Source of the DNA: Rhynchopus sp. YZ270_cl-10
Taxonomy: Eukaryota; Euglenozoa; Diplonemea; Diplonemida; Diplonemidae
DNA length: 64,000 bases
Direction of reading: 5' to 3'
NCBI GenBank assembly: GCA_964035575.1
Contig: OZ037914.1
Location: 320,176-384,175, forward strand
Shown: positions 30,617 to 42,429 of the stretch, in pieces
Layout: each line of letters begins with the position of its first letter
Numbering within the stretch: position 1 is the stretch's first letter
The notes under the pieces: generated by a model
Seen by the model: the letters and a program-made list of their open reading frames with translations, nothing else
Databases searched by the model: none
Told to the model about the DNA's origin: nothing
Translations under genes and position numbers: made by a program

Positions 30617-31967
30617 GGAAAGACTATCCATTTTTATTTATGACTATTTGCACAATAAGGGTGCCCAGACGTGACTGTCTGGCTGCTCTCTCTGTTTCGT
30701 TTTCGTTTCCCTCCTCCGCCCCGTCCCGCCCCCATGTTTATTATTTACTTCTTGTTACCGTAGGCAAGCACAACTCTTTTTATTGTTCCGGTACTGCGTA
30801 CGTACAGATGTTTGAGAACCTGGAAAAAACAAACTAGTTTGAAAAAAAAAACTAGTTTCCACTGGAGTCCTGCGTGCGGAGGCACCCGGAACAAGAAAAA
30901 AAATTGTGATTTCCTTATTTGCTTTTGACAGTTCGTGCGAAGGGTTTTTTTTTCCCCTTTAGGTTTAGTGTCTTCAACGGACACAATACTTCCTCTCAAA
31001 GGTACCTTTGGACAGATGAAGGGGCACATGGTGGCACGCTTGCTTTGGTTCTGTGATGTCAGGCAAAAGGGCGAGGATGCTCCTCGTCCCACTAGAGAAC
31101 CAGAAAAGACACTATTAGGAAACTCTGCTCTGACAGTATTTTTTTTTGTTGTTGTTGGTGTAGATAATCGAAACTATGGCGTCATCCACTGTGGCCCTGT
31201 ACATTAGCTCGGCAGCTCCTTGCTTTTAAAATTAACAAAAGAAAGAATGCCTCTCTCGATTGTAGCTGCTGGTTCTCACCCCAACGGATGTGGTCTCAGG
31301 TAATAAAAAGAGGAAAAGTTGGCATAAAAAAGGGGGGGAAATGACATAAACCATAAACCTTAGTGCAGAGTAAGCTTGAAGGAGGAAAAAAAGGAGGAAA
31401 AGTAGACTTGAAATACAAAGCCCTCTCGTGAACAGTAACAAAGGTACAATGATTGGCTGCACCGGGGGTGGGGGTGGACCCCCCCAACCATGCAGTCCTA
31501 CAATCCATTTTTTCGTGGTTTACATCTGATAAGAAAAACATTGCACCATGATAACTAAGCTATGCAAATACATTCCATTCTTTGTTTTTTTTTGTTTTTT
31601 TTTTTTTCCAATGACTCTAATAAAACCCCTAAAAAAGGATGACCGTTCGCTGTGCTGACCAACACAGAAAAGAGCTCTGAAACACAAAAAAAGGGGTGTT
31701 GAAAACATGAAATATAAACTGGGCAATAATCTACACTGCAGGAAGGTACCCACCACATGCTTCCATCCATGTCTTTCAGAAACACCCACATAATCAACAC
31801 TAACCCCTCTCCCCATCTCCCAAAAAACCCCCCAAAAAAAAATCCCCCCACTGAAATTATACCCAGAAGAGGGAGGTTGCACACATCACCCCTCGATGCA
31901 ATCTTCTGAATAATAACAGATGCCCCCCCGTGGCCCCGTTCCCCAAAACCGGCGTGCTGTGTTGTGA
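30617..31967. other. Intergenic region, 1.35 kb
   Basis: No supported gene. It contains a copy of the AAATACAAAGCCCTCTCGTG module (31411-31430) followed, as at 42344-42435, by ACCATGCAGT..TACA and TTCGTGGTTT (31480-31525). Long T- and A-runs occur near 31140 and 31585. Confidence 0.6.
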
Positions 31968-34900
31968 CTACGCCAACCACAACGCAAGCAGGATTATTGT
32001 GAACACCGAGAACGTGAAACTGCTGTAGATGTACGCGCTGAAGGAGAAGTGGTGTGTTTGGTCTATTATCAGTTTATATTTGAGCAGGCTTAATAATGAA
32101 ATAGAATAGTCATTGCCACAGGCACCTCCTCTGAGACTGACCCACTACGATACCAGTCATCCGGATGAAGGCACAAATACCCTGCGGCCTAAAAGAGAAC
32201 CATTTGTCTTTGATAATTGACAAGCCTTCACCGCTCTTAGCCACTCGAAGTGAACATTGAAAGGACAAAGACCCGCCATTTCCGCACTAAAAGAAAACTA
32301 TCAAAAAAACATACTCAAAATGCTTGATCAGGCGGCGTGAGCGAGGGAAGTTGGTGAAGATCACGAGATATTGAAACGCAAGGGCACCTGCACACCCGAT
32401 GCTGAGGTAGGTGTTCATGGCGAGCTGTGTGTATATGGGGGCACGTTTGTTTAACATTTTTCATTACAAATGGGTAGAACGGGAGTGGTGGATGGGGGTC
32501 ATGAGGTCATGAGGACAAAAAAAAAAAGCATACCGGCTCAACCCACAGCCACGAGCTGCGAGCAGCAAACAAGACCAACGCAGACAGCCCCACCTCTGTA
32601 AAGAACAGCGGCAGCACCAAACCAGACACAGCCTCACCCAGCTTCCTGTCCACCTCAATCTTCCCTGCGCTGAGCTTCTGTGGGTCATGCAAACGGTGTA
32701 AAAAAGGGGGTACAGAAAACAGCAAAAAACATACCACAAAATCGGCGAAAATCAAGAACAGAAGCACCGGGCAAAAGAAGCTGACACCCCACAGCATCCT
32801 CGCGACAAACACCGGCTGTCTCGATACCGGCACCGCCAGGAGCATCAACGGTCTTGCCAGCACGACGGGCTGTAATAGAGAAGTATGAGGAACTCCCCGA
32901 ATTTATTGCTTGAGTAAACACCAATCATGACATAAACATTAAGATGCTACTGCACAGCGCAAATTGAAATCCTCTTCGAAAAACAAAAATGGTGTTACCG
33001 AACAACTGTCAAGGACCTGTCAATATGGGCCTTCTCCGGAACACCAAAAAAACAAAAACAATGTACATACCTCCCCGGTTGACGGAACGACAGAGTCGCT
33101 TGAGAGGGTGAGCGTCACCTCCTCATCGTTAGTGTGGTTGTCACTGAGGCGCCAATTGAACGGAATCATCATACTGCTGTTCCCGCTCCACCATGCCTTA
33201 CCCACTACGGCATTGAGCGCTGTGCTGTCGCCGTCTGAGGTGAGACCACGCTTTACGTCTCCATGGGTAAGACTTGCCGCATAGCGTGCACAGGGGAGGG
33301 TCACTTCGACTTGGCTGTCATCAGGGCGTTGTAGGGTGCTCTGTGTGGGCACCATGTTGTGTGCATGGTAGATGTGCATCAAATGGTTGTGCTCAAGGCA
33401 TTTGCTACAGACCGTCGCAGTACCAGGAAGCTGCAAGGAGATCACCTCCGCCCTCTGTGAGGTAAACCATGGCAGCGCCGGAATCCGCACCTCCAGCACC
33501 GTAGGGGAGAGTACCACCACAGAGAAGAGCCCCTGTGGTAATATGCGTGACACCATAATACTTTCCCAGCCCCCCTTTATGCTTGGATCGCCACTCATCG
33601 CGCCGACCAAATGCCTTGCCCCTTCGGTACTCTCGACACTCCCACCCCACGCATCTCCATGCAAAATTAGTGTCACATTGTGTCCTTCCCTTCGCAACGT
33701 ATCCGCACAAATGACAGTACCTTCTACTGATAGGGTAGTGTCCTTAATGGATACTTCTCCATCTGCGACGATTTTCCCTCCATTTTGAATTCCAGAATGA
33801 GCGAGCAAAGCGGACGGCATAGAAAAGGAGAGGTGTTCCTCCATGAAGGCAGGGATTTCGTATCCATGCTTGCCAATGGGGGAGAGCTGCAGGGTGCGGT
33901 GTTTAGGGTGCGTGGTGTTCGAGGTGAATGCGAACACCGACTTTTGCACCAACACCTCCCACCCCTTCTCCAACTCCAGCGCATCTGAGTGAAGGTACTG
34001 AGGCTGCAGCGGAACGTCCTCTTTGAAAGAGCACCCCACCACACTTACCTCCACAGTCGCACCAAGCTGTTCAAAATCACACTCATTGATCGCCCCACGA
34101 ACCACCATCTCAGGCGCAGTGTCCGTCACAGTAAAGAACCCTGACCGCACAATCCGCCCAGATTCAACCGAATGACCACAAATGGTGGAAAGGTGCTCCC
34201 TCAGGTGAACCTCCTCCTCGTCGCCAATGGTGTACCACGGATCTGCGAGGACAGTAAGGGAAATCGATTGTTTTGCCGTGTCAAAGGAAGTGCCTGCGGC
34301 AAGGAGGGTGCCAGCCTTGCTGCGTGCGTCCCAGCCGTATCCGTGGTCGGGTGCGCGGCTGCGGAGACCTGCTGCGAGAGATGCTGCAAATTGGCCGTTT
34401 GCACCACCATTTGCCCGCACCTCCACATCGGTTACATTAGCATGTGTGTATGTCACCGTTAAAGTCCCACCCTCTTCGTTGATGGTCCTTTCGCTGACCC
34501 TGCGTGCACCGTCAAAGGAGAGTTGGATATCGATTGGGCGGATTGTGAAGGAATCTGCGATCGACGGTCCTTCGAAGATGATGTAGGTGTGGCGCGAGGT
34601 GACGATGCGGGGGGAGAGGAGGGCGACGGGGAGGGGCACTCTGCTGACGGTGAGGGCGGAGACGCCGTCGGTGGCAGGGAGCTCGGCGGGGTTGAAGTGG
34701 AGGTGGAGGAGGTGTGGCTCTGCAGGGTCCACCACGGCAGAGGCGAAGGCAGCGGAGAGCACCTTCCCAAACCCTGCTGCAAGCTGCGCAAAGTGCTCCT
34801 CAGGAACGTTCTCATGCTTCCAGGTCAACCCCTCCGTTGCACGCAGCGTCACCACCGCTCCTGCAAGCAACTCACACTCCGTCCCAATCACACTCCCCAC

Positions 34901-37900
34901 AACATGCGCATCAACAGACTCCACCACCAAAGTAAACACCGTCGGAACACACGCAGAATCAACCGGAGTAATATAAAACGAAAAATTCGCGCTATTCCCA
35001 GACGTTATCCCCTTAAACACCACATTTCCCTCGATATACTCAATGCTATGGCCAAGAGGCACCACCCATCCTGCGGCTGTCGAAGGGAACTCTGTACGCT
35101 GCACCCACGGCAGCGTGAGTGTATCGGTGTTGACCAGGGTCTGCTTGAGGACCAGCGAGGTGGAGTTGAAGGGAAGCGGCAAGGTATGTCTGACGGGAAC
35201 CACCTCAAACTCATCGAAGTCTTCCCCCAGCTCTATCCGCCACCAGAGCGGGTTTGGACCTGGCTGAAGGTTTCCAACGTTCACAACCCTTGAGGTAGGT
35301 TGGTCCAGGGTAAGTTCAGACCCTCTCGGCAGTCTCCAGTAGTGTGTCAGACCTTCTGGCGTTTCCCCTAAGGCCACACCCTCTATTTGGGCAGAATCAA
35401 AACAGACCGGGTGTGCCGGTTGGTACGCATCGGCACGCCAAGAACGCACCGTCACAGAGCATTCCCCTGCAAAGGCGTCAACTCTGTAGGCAGAGACGCG
35501 GAAGGTGATGGTGGTGTCGCCCTTCTCCAGCCCAGTGATGACAGTGATAGTTCCATGCTGGTTTGAGAAGTTCACAGGACGGTCTGCAAACCAGGCCCCC
35601 AGGGCAGAGACAGAGAAGTTGCGGTCTCCTGTAGTGAGAACAGCAGCGTCGCCCACAACATCGATGACCGGTGTCACCGTCTCGCCCCCTCTCTTGAAGA
35701 TATCGCAGGAAAGCTTGTCACCACGCACCACCGTGAGCATAAGGCGTACCTGCGTGCCGTGACATTTGATTGGTGTCCAGTAGAGCTTTGTCTCCCCCAT
35801 AGGAAGCTTTGCGAGGTCTGCCTTCGGGAGGTGTGCGTCGGTGAGGTCCACAGAGGAGGAGGGTGTTTGCAACTCCCACACCCCTGGCAGCTCGGAGAGC
35901 GCGGTGATGTAGCTAGGGTAGAAGCCCTCCCCTTCGCAGGCCAGGGCAAGGATGGCGGCGATGTCAAGCTTCGTCTGCGCCTCTGTGACGTATAAGCGGT
36001 GGTCGTGAGTCGGAAACTGCCATGACTTCAGGGTAACGTTCGCACTGCGTCCTTCAGGACAGTCGGTGAGCCCCTTGCTGTTGTAGGTTGTCCAGGTGAC
36101 GGAGGAGTCGCCAGGGGGGACGCCGGTGAAGTTGACTTTGCCGGTCTGTGCGCAGTCGTTGCAGCAGTCTTCCTTTTCGTTGCATGTGAAGGTGCCGTGT
36201 GGGGCAGACCATTTGCCATAGTCGTCTTGGTTGAAGTGGCTGCGGGAGGCGTGGAGGGGAACGGTGTTGCCGCAGAACTCAATGTGCTGGCTGGTTTTGA
36301 GCAGTGCTTTGGGAAGGGCATGGCGTGTGATGGTCAGCTCGGCGCTCTGCGACGCATCGCCGTTGGTGATGACCCAGCTCACGATGGTCACCCCTTCACG
36401 CACACTCTGCAGTATTGTACGCGGGTTTGAAGGGTCAGGGATGACAAGGTCTGCAGGCTGCACCGCCTTCCACACACCTACCCCTACCTCCACGTCGTTC
36501 CCCGTCAGCTCCACAGGGACGTCTTCACAGAGCGTGATCGCGGCACCCACGGATGGTTGCGTCGGAGGGCGTGCCACAACGTAGATGGTGAGGGAAGCGT
36601 ACTTCGCAACGCAGGGACGGTTCTGCACCTTCCAGTCGACAACAATCTCGCAGGCACGGTCCACGCTGTCCAAACCCAGCAACTCTGTCGACGCATTCGT
36701 CTCATTAGAAAACCAAGGCTCCGGAGAGCATGTCGTCCGCAGCACACTCCACTCACCTTCACCCTCCGCCGGAGCGACTGCCTCCAGAGGGACACGCTCT
36801 GCCCCGAGAAACGCCTCAGGCTGCTGCGTGACAATCTCTGCATACGGCTCATGCCTTCTTGTGAACGTCACGTTGACAGAAGCGGAGGAGCCTCTGTCAC
36901 CAGAAAGCGTCCATTGCAGCGTCGTGGGACCGTGCCCGAAGTGCACCACCTTGACGGAGGGAAGGTTTGGGCTAGGGGTGAAGAGAGGCTTTGAGGCCGG
37001 ATCCGTTGAGACGACAGACCAGGTACCACGGAGGTTGCTGAGCGCTGGGGGTGATGCGCTGAGTTGCACCTCTGTACCACAGATGTTCTCTTCCCAGGCA
37101 GCGACGTGCGGCTCCTGCGCAAGAACCAAGAGGGCGGCTTGCGTTGCAGGGCAGCGTGCATGGCCGGACACCTGCCAGATCAGCTCCGTCTGGTTTCCTA
37201 ACCCCTCGACCATGCTTTGTTCTAACCCAGGGTTGACGAGAATCGTTCCTACTGCACCCTCTACGATGCTCCACTCACCATGCGTCTCTGCACCACCACC
37301 TTGGGGAGGCAGTGCATTCAGCTTCACGGTTGTGCCGGCAACGTGCAGCTCACTCGACATCACCTCCGCCGCCTCAGGGCTTTCAACACGCTCTATAACA
37401 GCAGACACATTCCGCTCATTATCACGCGTCTTGAACACCACTGTCACCGTAGCATTGCTTGCACGCACCAAACCCCATACATTCGTCGCCAACGCAGAGG
37501 GGTCTTCGATGTACGCATCTGGGTTGGCCTCATCGTGGACAGACCAATGCACGGTGAACACCCCTTCAACGGGAGAAGGGGTCAGAGGCGGTGCAGACAC
37601 AGCGGCAACTCTACCACACGTTATAGCGGGGGCGATGATAACCGGTGTCGGAGCCTGCATCTCGAGAATAACAATCGGCTGAAGAACCGGAATACGATAA
37701 CTACATTCACAATCCAACGCGACAGAGGGGATGTGAAGATATACCACCTCCTCCGTATGAATCTGAAACTCTGGTAGCGCCTGCAACGTGAACTCCAGGG
37801 TGCGTGCATCCTCCGTCATGTTCGTAGCCTCTCTTGTAATAAGCGAGTGGATTCTGCTGACGAATCCGTTCTCCTCTGTTGCAGGGGTCCTGCACATATC

Positions 37901-38161
37901 AGCAAGGAACACTTCAAACTCTTCATCCGACTCAAGCAAGCTCCTCTTATAAGTAATAAACTCCTCCCCTTCCGTCACCAAACTCAGCCGAATCGTTGCC
38001 CCCCCATTGATCACATCCAGCTCGCCGTTCCTCCCCTCCACAAGGCTCCCCTCTAGAACCACAGAATGCGTATTGTCACCCCGCACCTCCAACCCTACGC
38101 AATACACTGTCAACAAACACGACAGGGCCCGAGGCCACACCCATGTGCGGCCTGGCAGCAT
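31968..38161 (-). CDS. Large Ig/PKD-like ectodomain protein with four C-terminal membrane helices (5 exons)
   Basis: Exons, minus strand: 33071-38161, 32735-32869, 32534-32677, 32315-32424, 31968-32037. All junctions are GT-AG (donors GTATGT, GTATGT, GTATGC, GTATGT) and the phases agree, giving about 1849 residues. The ATG at 38161 opens a signal peptide (ALSCLLTVYCVGLEVRG). The ectodomain has serial repeats of about 90 residues of the type ...CGxxVxLxA...GxWSV...GxTTLxW.L...SA.VTxTRxxxP, resembling bacterial and protist Ig/PKD-like modules. A distinct 500-residue region follows. The small exons encode four hydrophobic helices (FFCPVLLFLIFADFV; GLVLPLFFTEVGLSALVLF; SIGCAGALAFQYLVIF; FTFSVFTIILLALWLA). 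Function unknown; likely plasma-membrane or secretory. Splicing is inferred from sequence only. Confidence 0.8.
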
Positions 38162-38892
38162 TTCTTTGCTAAGACGTTCCTCGATGAAGAAGAGGAGGAG
38201 GAGGAAGAAAAAGAGGGATTCCTTGTGTACTGTTTTCTGGAGATGAGGTAGTGGGGAGTAGGGTGAGTTTGAAGCTAGTCTGCTAAAGAGATGAAATCGG
38301 GGGGGAAAAAAATTGCTGATCGCTTTCGAAAAAAAATGGAATGGTTGTCTTCTGTATTGATTTTGGCATTTGTTTTGTTGCCGAAAGCATTTTAGTTTGA
38401 GGTTAGGGGGGGTCGTGGGGTATAAAAAGAAAAATGGGGGGGGGGGGGGGGGTGGAGATACTGTTTTGTTCTTCGTCGGAAGGAGTCTGTGTGGTGGGTG
38501 CCAATACCGGGCAGGAGGGAGGAAGGTTCCTTTTCTTTTGTATGAAAATGGAGAAGAGAAAAAAAATAGTGAAGTTATTGATGCAGGCACCTCCGACTGA
38601 CACACAGCTAGATGAAAATATAAGTACCCTGCGGCCAACAACAGAAGATGTAAAAAAAAAAGACAAATATGACTTGAAAATACAAAGCTCGCTGAAACAG
38701 TATGTCCCACAAATTCATGTTCTTACTGTGAGCAAAGTAGTAGGGGTTAACACGTACTCCCCCTCCTCCTTTTCTGTCTCTTCTTTCCGAAGCAACGGAG
38801 GAAAAAAGTGTCCCCAATTCTGACGAAGGATAGTTGAAGATTTTTTTCAGGTAAAGGTTATGTTCATCAAACGGCGTTAACAGATGGTATAA
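38162..38892. other. Upstream region of the Ig-like gene
   Basis: The reading frame stays open upstream of 38161 to about 38710, but the sequence is low-complexity (poly-Pro, poly-Phe) and I do not treat it as coding. It contains a G16 run (38434-38451) and a GCAGGCACCTCC...TACCCTGCGGCC module (38583-38636) that recurs at 32118-32190, plus a diverged AAATACAAAG module (38676-38700). Confidence 0.5.
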
Positions 38893-39076
38893 TGGTGAGG
38901 CTGAATGGGGGGGCGCAAAAAGTGCGTGTATCAGCCCTCGAAAATCAGCTTTTTTTGGTTAGTTTTGCCTTGTAAAAATTTAAGGCTGGGGGCATGCTTC
39001 CCAGTACACATAAGTGTGCAAAAAAGTGCGCAAGAAAAGCGCGGAAAAGTGCGAATCACCCCCTTCAGCCACACCA
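38893..39076. mobile_element. 184-bp miniature element, TGGTGTGGCTGA family, TSD TATAA
   Basis: Starts TGGTGAGGCTGA (one mismatch) and ends TCAGCCACACCA. TATAA flanks both sides (38888-38892, 39077-39081). It contains CATGCTTCCCAGTACACATA, also found near 1726, and several AAGTGCG repeats. Confidence 0.9.
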
Positions 39077-39107
39077 TATAACGTTGTTATTTTTTTTTTT
39101 TGCGTAA

Positions 39108-39938
39108 GGGTAGTGTAACTTTTTCGGTCTGTTACCGTTATTTTGGTGTTCGAAAAATCCGGCGGGCGGCGGAGAAAAAAAGTTATGAAGAAAAAAAAGT
39201 TTACCAGGGGAAAAAAAGTTATGAAGAGATTTTCTTACATTTTTCCAGAGTTTTCTTCACAGTAAAATCCTTATTTTCGTGACGTGTAGCTTGTTTTCTG
39301 TTACGTGTAGCATTTTGTGTCTCATTATCATGTTACCTAGGTTCCTGGACACCGGGTGTCTAGGTACCAGAAAGTAACAGGTACTGCAGTGTGTACAGTG
39401 TACAGTGTACAGTGTACAGTGTACAGTGTACAGTGTACAGTGTACAGTGTACAGTGTACAGTGTACAGTGTACAGTGTACAGTGTACAGTGTACAGTGTA
39501 CAGTGTACAGTGTACAGTGTACAGTGTACAGTGTACAGTGTACAGTGTACAGTGTACAGTGTACAGTGTACAGTGTACAGTGTACAGTGTACAGTGTACA
39601 GTGTACAGTGTACAGTGTACAGTGTACAGTGTACAGTGTACAGTGTACAGTGTACAGTGTACAGTGTACAGTGTACAGTGTACAGTGTACAGTGTACAGT
39701 GTACAAGAAAACACTCGTGAAGGCAAACGACGGAGGTTTCTCTCGAGAAACATTGCTGACTCACCAAGTGATCGTGAGGTGCTCTAGGTATGGGCCCTGT
39801 ACAGCCCCACCCATATCTTTCCTATAGAACCTCTTCATAACTTTTTTCCCTAGGTACTTTCTACATAACTTTTTTTTTGTGGTTTTCAAAAAATCCGGCG
39901 GGCGGTAACGGTAACAGGCTGAAAAAGTTACACTACCC
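39108..39938. mobile_element. 831-bp PIF/Harbinger-like element with minisatellite, TSD TAA
   Basis: Ends GGGTAGTGTAACTTTTTC and complement continue over about 35 bases (…CTGTTACCGTTA). TAA flanks both sides (39105-39107, 39939-39941). Subterminal AAATCCGGCGGGCGG and AAAAAAAGTTATGAAG blocks are also inverted between the two halves. The core is a 45-copy 7-bp minisatellite. No transposase. Confidence 0.88.
39391..39705. repeat. 7-bp minisatellite (GTACAGT)n, 45 copies
   Basis: 315 bases of perfect GTGTACA/GTACAGT heptamers. Because 7 is not a multiple of 3, it reads open in all frames on both strands, which explains the long spurious frames here. Confidence 0.98.
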
Positions 39939-40088
39939 TAATCACTTTGCGTTACTTCAAAAAGAAAGAAAAAACAGATGAATGCAACTCTCGTACACAC
40001 ATCTCAAGAACGGGATAGATATAATTATCCTTATGCGGATTAGTGCACAGTGATAATGAAAAAAGGAGGAGAAAATGATTATTGCGAG

Positions 40089-40264
40089 CATACTTCGTGG
40101 TCCGCCTGAGTCCGCAAAAATAAATACCACCAAGACCCCGCCCGAGTTGAGACGGACTCAGGTCCGTCTCAACTCGGGCGGACTCGAGACGGACTTTCAA
40201 AATCCGCCATAGTCCGTCTCAACTCAGGCGGACTCCGGCAGACCCAGGCGGACCACGAAGTATG
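40089..40264. mobile_element. 176-bp inverted-repeat miniature element
   Basis: Ends CATACTTCGTGGTCCGCCTG and its complement are perfect over 20 bases. The interior is built of GAGACGGACT / AGTCCGTCTC repeats in both orientations, so most of it can fold. I find no clear target-site duplication. Confidence 0.75.
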
Positions 40265-40609
40265 TGTGAGTCAACGTGAATGAATGCACACATCTTCAAA
40301 AAAAAAAATAGTAACTCTGATGGGTAAAAAGGAAAGGGTTTTTTTCCGTTGATCAATCACCCCTGTTGGAGGAGGGTGATTGGCGACCGTATCGGAGGAC
40401 CTATTTCTCCTTTAAGCTACGCTTTGCAAAATGGAGTGATTTTTTTTTGTGCTCTTTTTACCTTTTTTAAAATTCGATGTTCACAGATATAGTATCATAG
40501 AGGGCTGAAGAGGTATTCGGGACGATAGTCTGCCCTGCCCATTGTTGCTGGTGTTGCAAGAAAGGGAAGACGTTTGACTTTAAAAGAGTATTTCCATCAT
40601 AATATCCAT

Positions 40610-40680
40610 AACTTCTCTTTTACTGTCAATTTATTGATTGCATATTATGCAATCAATAAATTGACAGTAAAAGAGAAGTT
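40610..40680. repeat. Perfect 71-bp palindrome
   Basis: Two 35-base arms (40610-40644, 40646-40680), starting AACTTCTCTTTTACTGTCAA, are exact inverse complements around a single T. The right arm ends exactly where the GTTGAAAGTGCAAACGC intergenic module begins. Confidence 0.95.
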
Positions 40681-40930
40681 GAAAGTGCAAACGCCTCACC
40701 ATTCATCGGCGGATGCAGGCTCTGTCTTAAAATACAAAGCCCTCTAGTAGCAGAGTACCTAAAGAAATGAAGATACCCCCTTCAGAGGAAACATCAGGGG
40801 GAAAAAAAATTGTTAGCAAAGAACAAAAAAGAAAAAAAAAACAACTGAACACATATGGGTTACCCATACAGTGACAGTCTTTATATCCCTCATTTTCTTC
40901 ACTTTGAAGGATCGTTTAAAAAAAATTTTT

Positions 40931-41758
40931 ATCTCACTAGTGATATAAACTCGCCCTTGATTTTTGCGATTTTAGCTGTAAAAAAGCGTGACGTAAAGTA
41001 GGCTTTGCGTCACGTATTTTTGGCTTGGGATAGGTGGGATCGTGACATAAAACTTTATGCCATGGCATAAAGTACTTTACCATCACGCAGGTATCTACAC
41101 TACAAAAAATCGACAAAAAATATAGTGGAGCACACTCCAGGGTGGCTACACTAATACAACTACGTTTCAAAAAAAAAAAAAAAACACAAAAAAATTCCCA
41201 AGACCAAGTCCGATCGTATGATGGAGGCGTACGAGGCTGAAACATGTGCTGGCCAAAGCGTGCCAAATGTGCGCTCCAAAGCTGCCTACGCCAAACGATG
41301 GGATCAGTTCATGGACTGGTGCAATACGAAGAGGCCGGGCAGCCTGCGTGAGGAACGCTTCGTGCTCTACTACCTTGACCATGATCAAGGCATGGGCCAA
41401 GAATGAAGCCCCGAAGCAAGCCTTGGTGTTCTCTGTGGCAGACATCGAGCAATTTCTGCAAGAAATTGCTCGATATCTACCACAGAGTCTGTCGCAGGGC
41501 TCCCACTTCGGCAAGTGGGAGAATAGGTAGCCTTCAAAGTGGGATTGTCAGCATCAAACATGAGGTGTTTGTCTTGCATCACCAACACACCCTCTCCTTC
41601 TCCCTACACCCACATCACCAACAGGTATCCCATATGAATAAGCTTTATGTCACTCTCCCACCTATCCCAAGCCAAAAATACGTGACGAAGCCTACTTTAC
41701 GTCACTTTTTTACAGCAAAAATCGCAAAATCAAGCGCTCGTTTATATCCCCGTGAGAT
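40931..41758. mobile_element. 828-bp element with long (about 120-bp) inverted ends
   Basis: Arms 40931-41055 and 41640-41758 are inverted copies with scattered differences; they share TGACGTAAAGTAGGCTT and GGCTTGGGATAGGTGGGA. Between them lie a short frame resembling the N-terminal domain of a tyrosine recombinase and a further inverted repeat (41440-41492; ATCGAGCAATTTCT facing AGAAATTGCTCGAT). Target duplication not resolved. Confidence 0.7.
41218..41406 (+). pseudogene. Possible tyrosine-recombinase core-binding-domain fragment
   Basis: 62 codons, with the stretch SKAAYAKRWDQFMDWCN followed by an ERFVLYYLDH helix, which resembles the SAM-like N-terminal domain of phage-integrase-type recombinases, including Crypton transposases. 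No catalytic domain follows, so at best it is a remnant. It is the only recognisable plus-strand coding trace in the window. Family assignment is tentative. Confidence 0.35.
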
Positions 41759-41801
41759 AAAATATCGTATTGCATTCTGTAAAGCGCACTTCATATAACT
41801 C

Positions 41802-41919
41802 GGGAGCTATGGTTCCGAGTTGCATATTATGACCACTCGCTTCGCTCGTGGTCATAAAATTTATTAGTACACTCGCTGCGCTCGTGTACTAAAACCTACA
41901 ACTCGGAACCATAGCTCCC
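41802..41919. repeat. Cruciform-forming sequence: 21-bp outer stem with two inner hairpins
   Basis: GGGAGCTATGGTTCCGAGTTG (41802-41822) pairs perfectly with 41899-41919. Inside are two hairpins, TATGACCAC...GTGGTCATA (41828-41856) and TTAGTACAC...GTGTACTAA (41864-41892), whose loops are the related TCGCTTCGCTC and TCGCTGCGCTC. The DNA or its transcript could form a three-way junction. Confidence 0.85.
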
Positions 41920-42429
41920 TCGTGATATAAAGTGCACTTTACATCACGCAATAAATAGTTATTTTTAATGTAAGACAGAGGTGTCCTCTCTCCACAACCC
42001 GACCCCCCCACCCTGCCCCCCCTTCCCCGTACACTATTAAAAGCTTTTCTCTTCGTCTATCAAAAGACAAAGCTTTGAAAGCAAATAAAAAAAGCCCACA
42101 AATCTATCCCCCAACTCCCAAAAAAAAAAATCACAAAGCTAACATCACAAAAGAGTTAAAAAATGCATAACGTCTCACCATTCATCCGGCGGACGCATGG
42201 GGGGGGGTCTCTCCCCCACTTTAGGGTTAAACATTCCTTCCTTCCCGCCTAAATTTCATTTTTTTTACAGAGTAGTTGAAACGTGCCCATACAATGAAGT
42301 CCGTAAGAGAACGGAGACGGTTCACTCATTTTAAAGTTGATGTGAAATACAAAGCCCTCTCGTGAACAGTGTACCTTAGTACATGACCGTGGACTCCCCG
42401 ACCATGCAGTACTACATGCATTTCGTGGT
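41920..42429. other. 3' flank of the sulfotransferase-like gene
   Basis: No gene. It holds the intergenic modules CACCATTCATCCGGCGGACGC (42176-42196) and AAATACAAAGCCCTCTCGTG (42345-42364), the latter within 70 bases of the stop codon, and a C/G hairpin GGGGGGGTCTCTCCCCC (about 42202-42220). Confidence 0.55.

Noticed and set aside
38162-38710. Upstream extension of the Ig-like frame beyond the ATG at 38161
   Set aside because: The extra 180 residues are homopolymeric (poly-Pro, poly-Phe), include an intergenic repeat module, and would put the signal peptide in the interior.
39257-39827. Open frames of VHCTLYT and YSVQCT repeats on both strands
   Set aside because: Frames through a 7-bp minisatellite; no biology needed to explain them.
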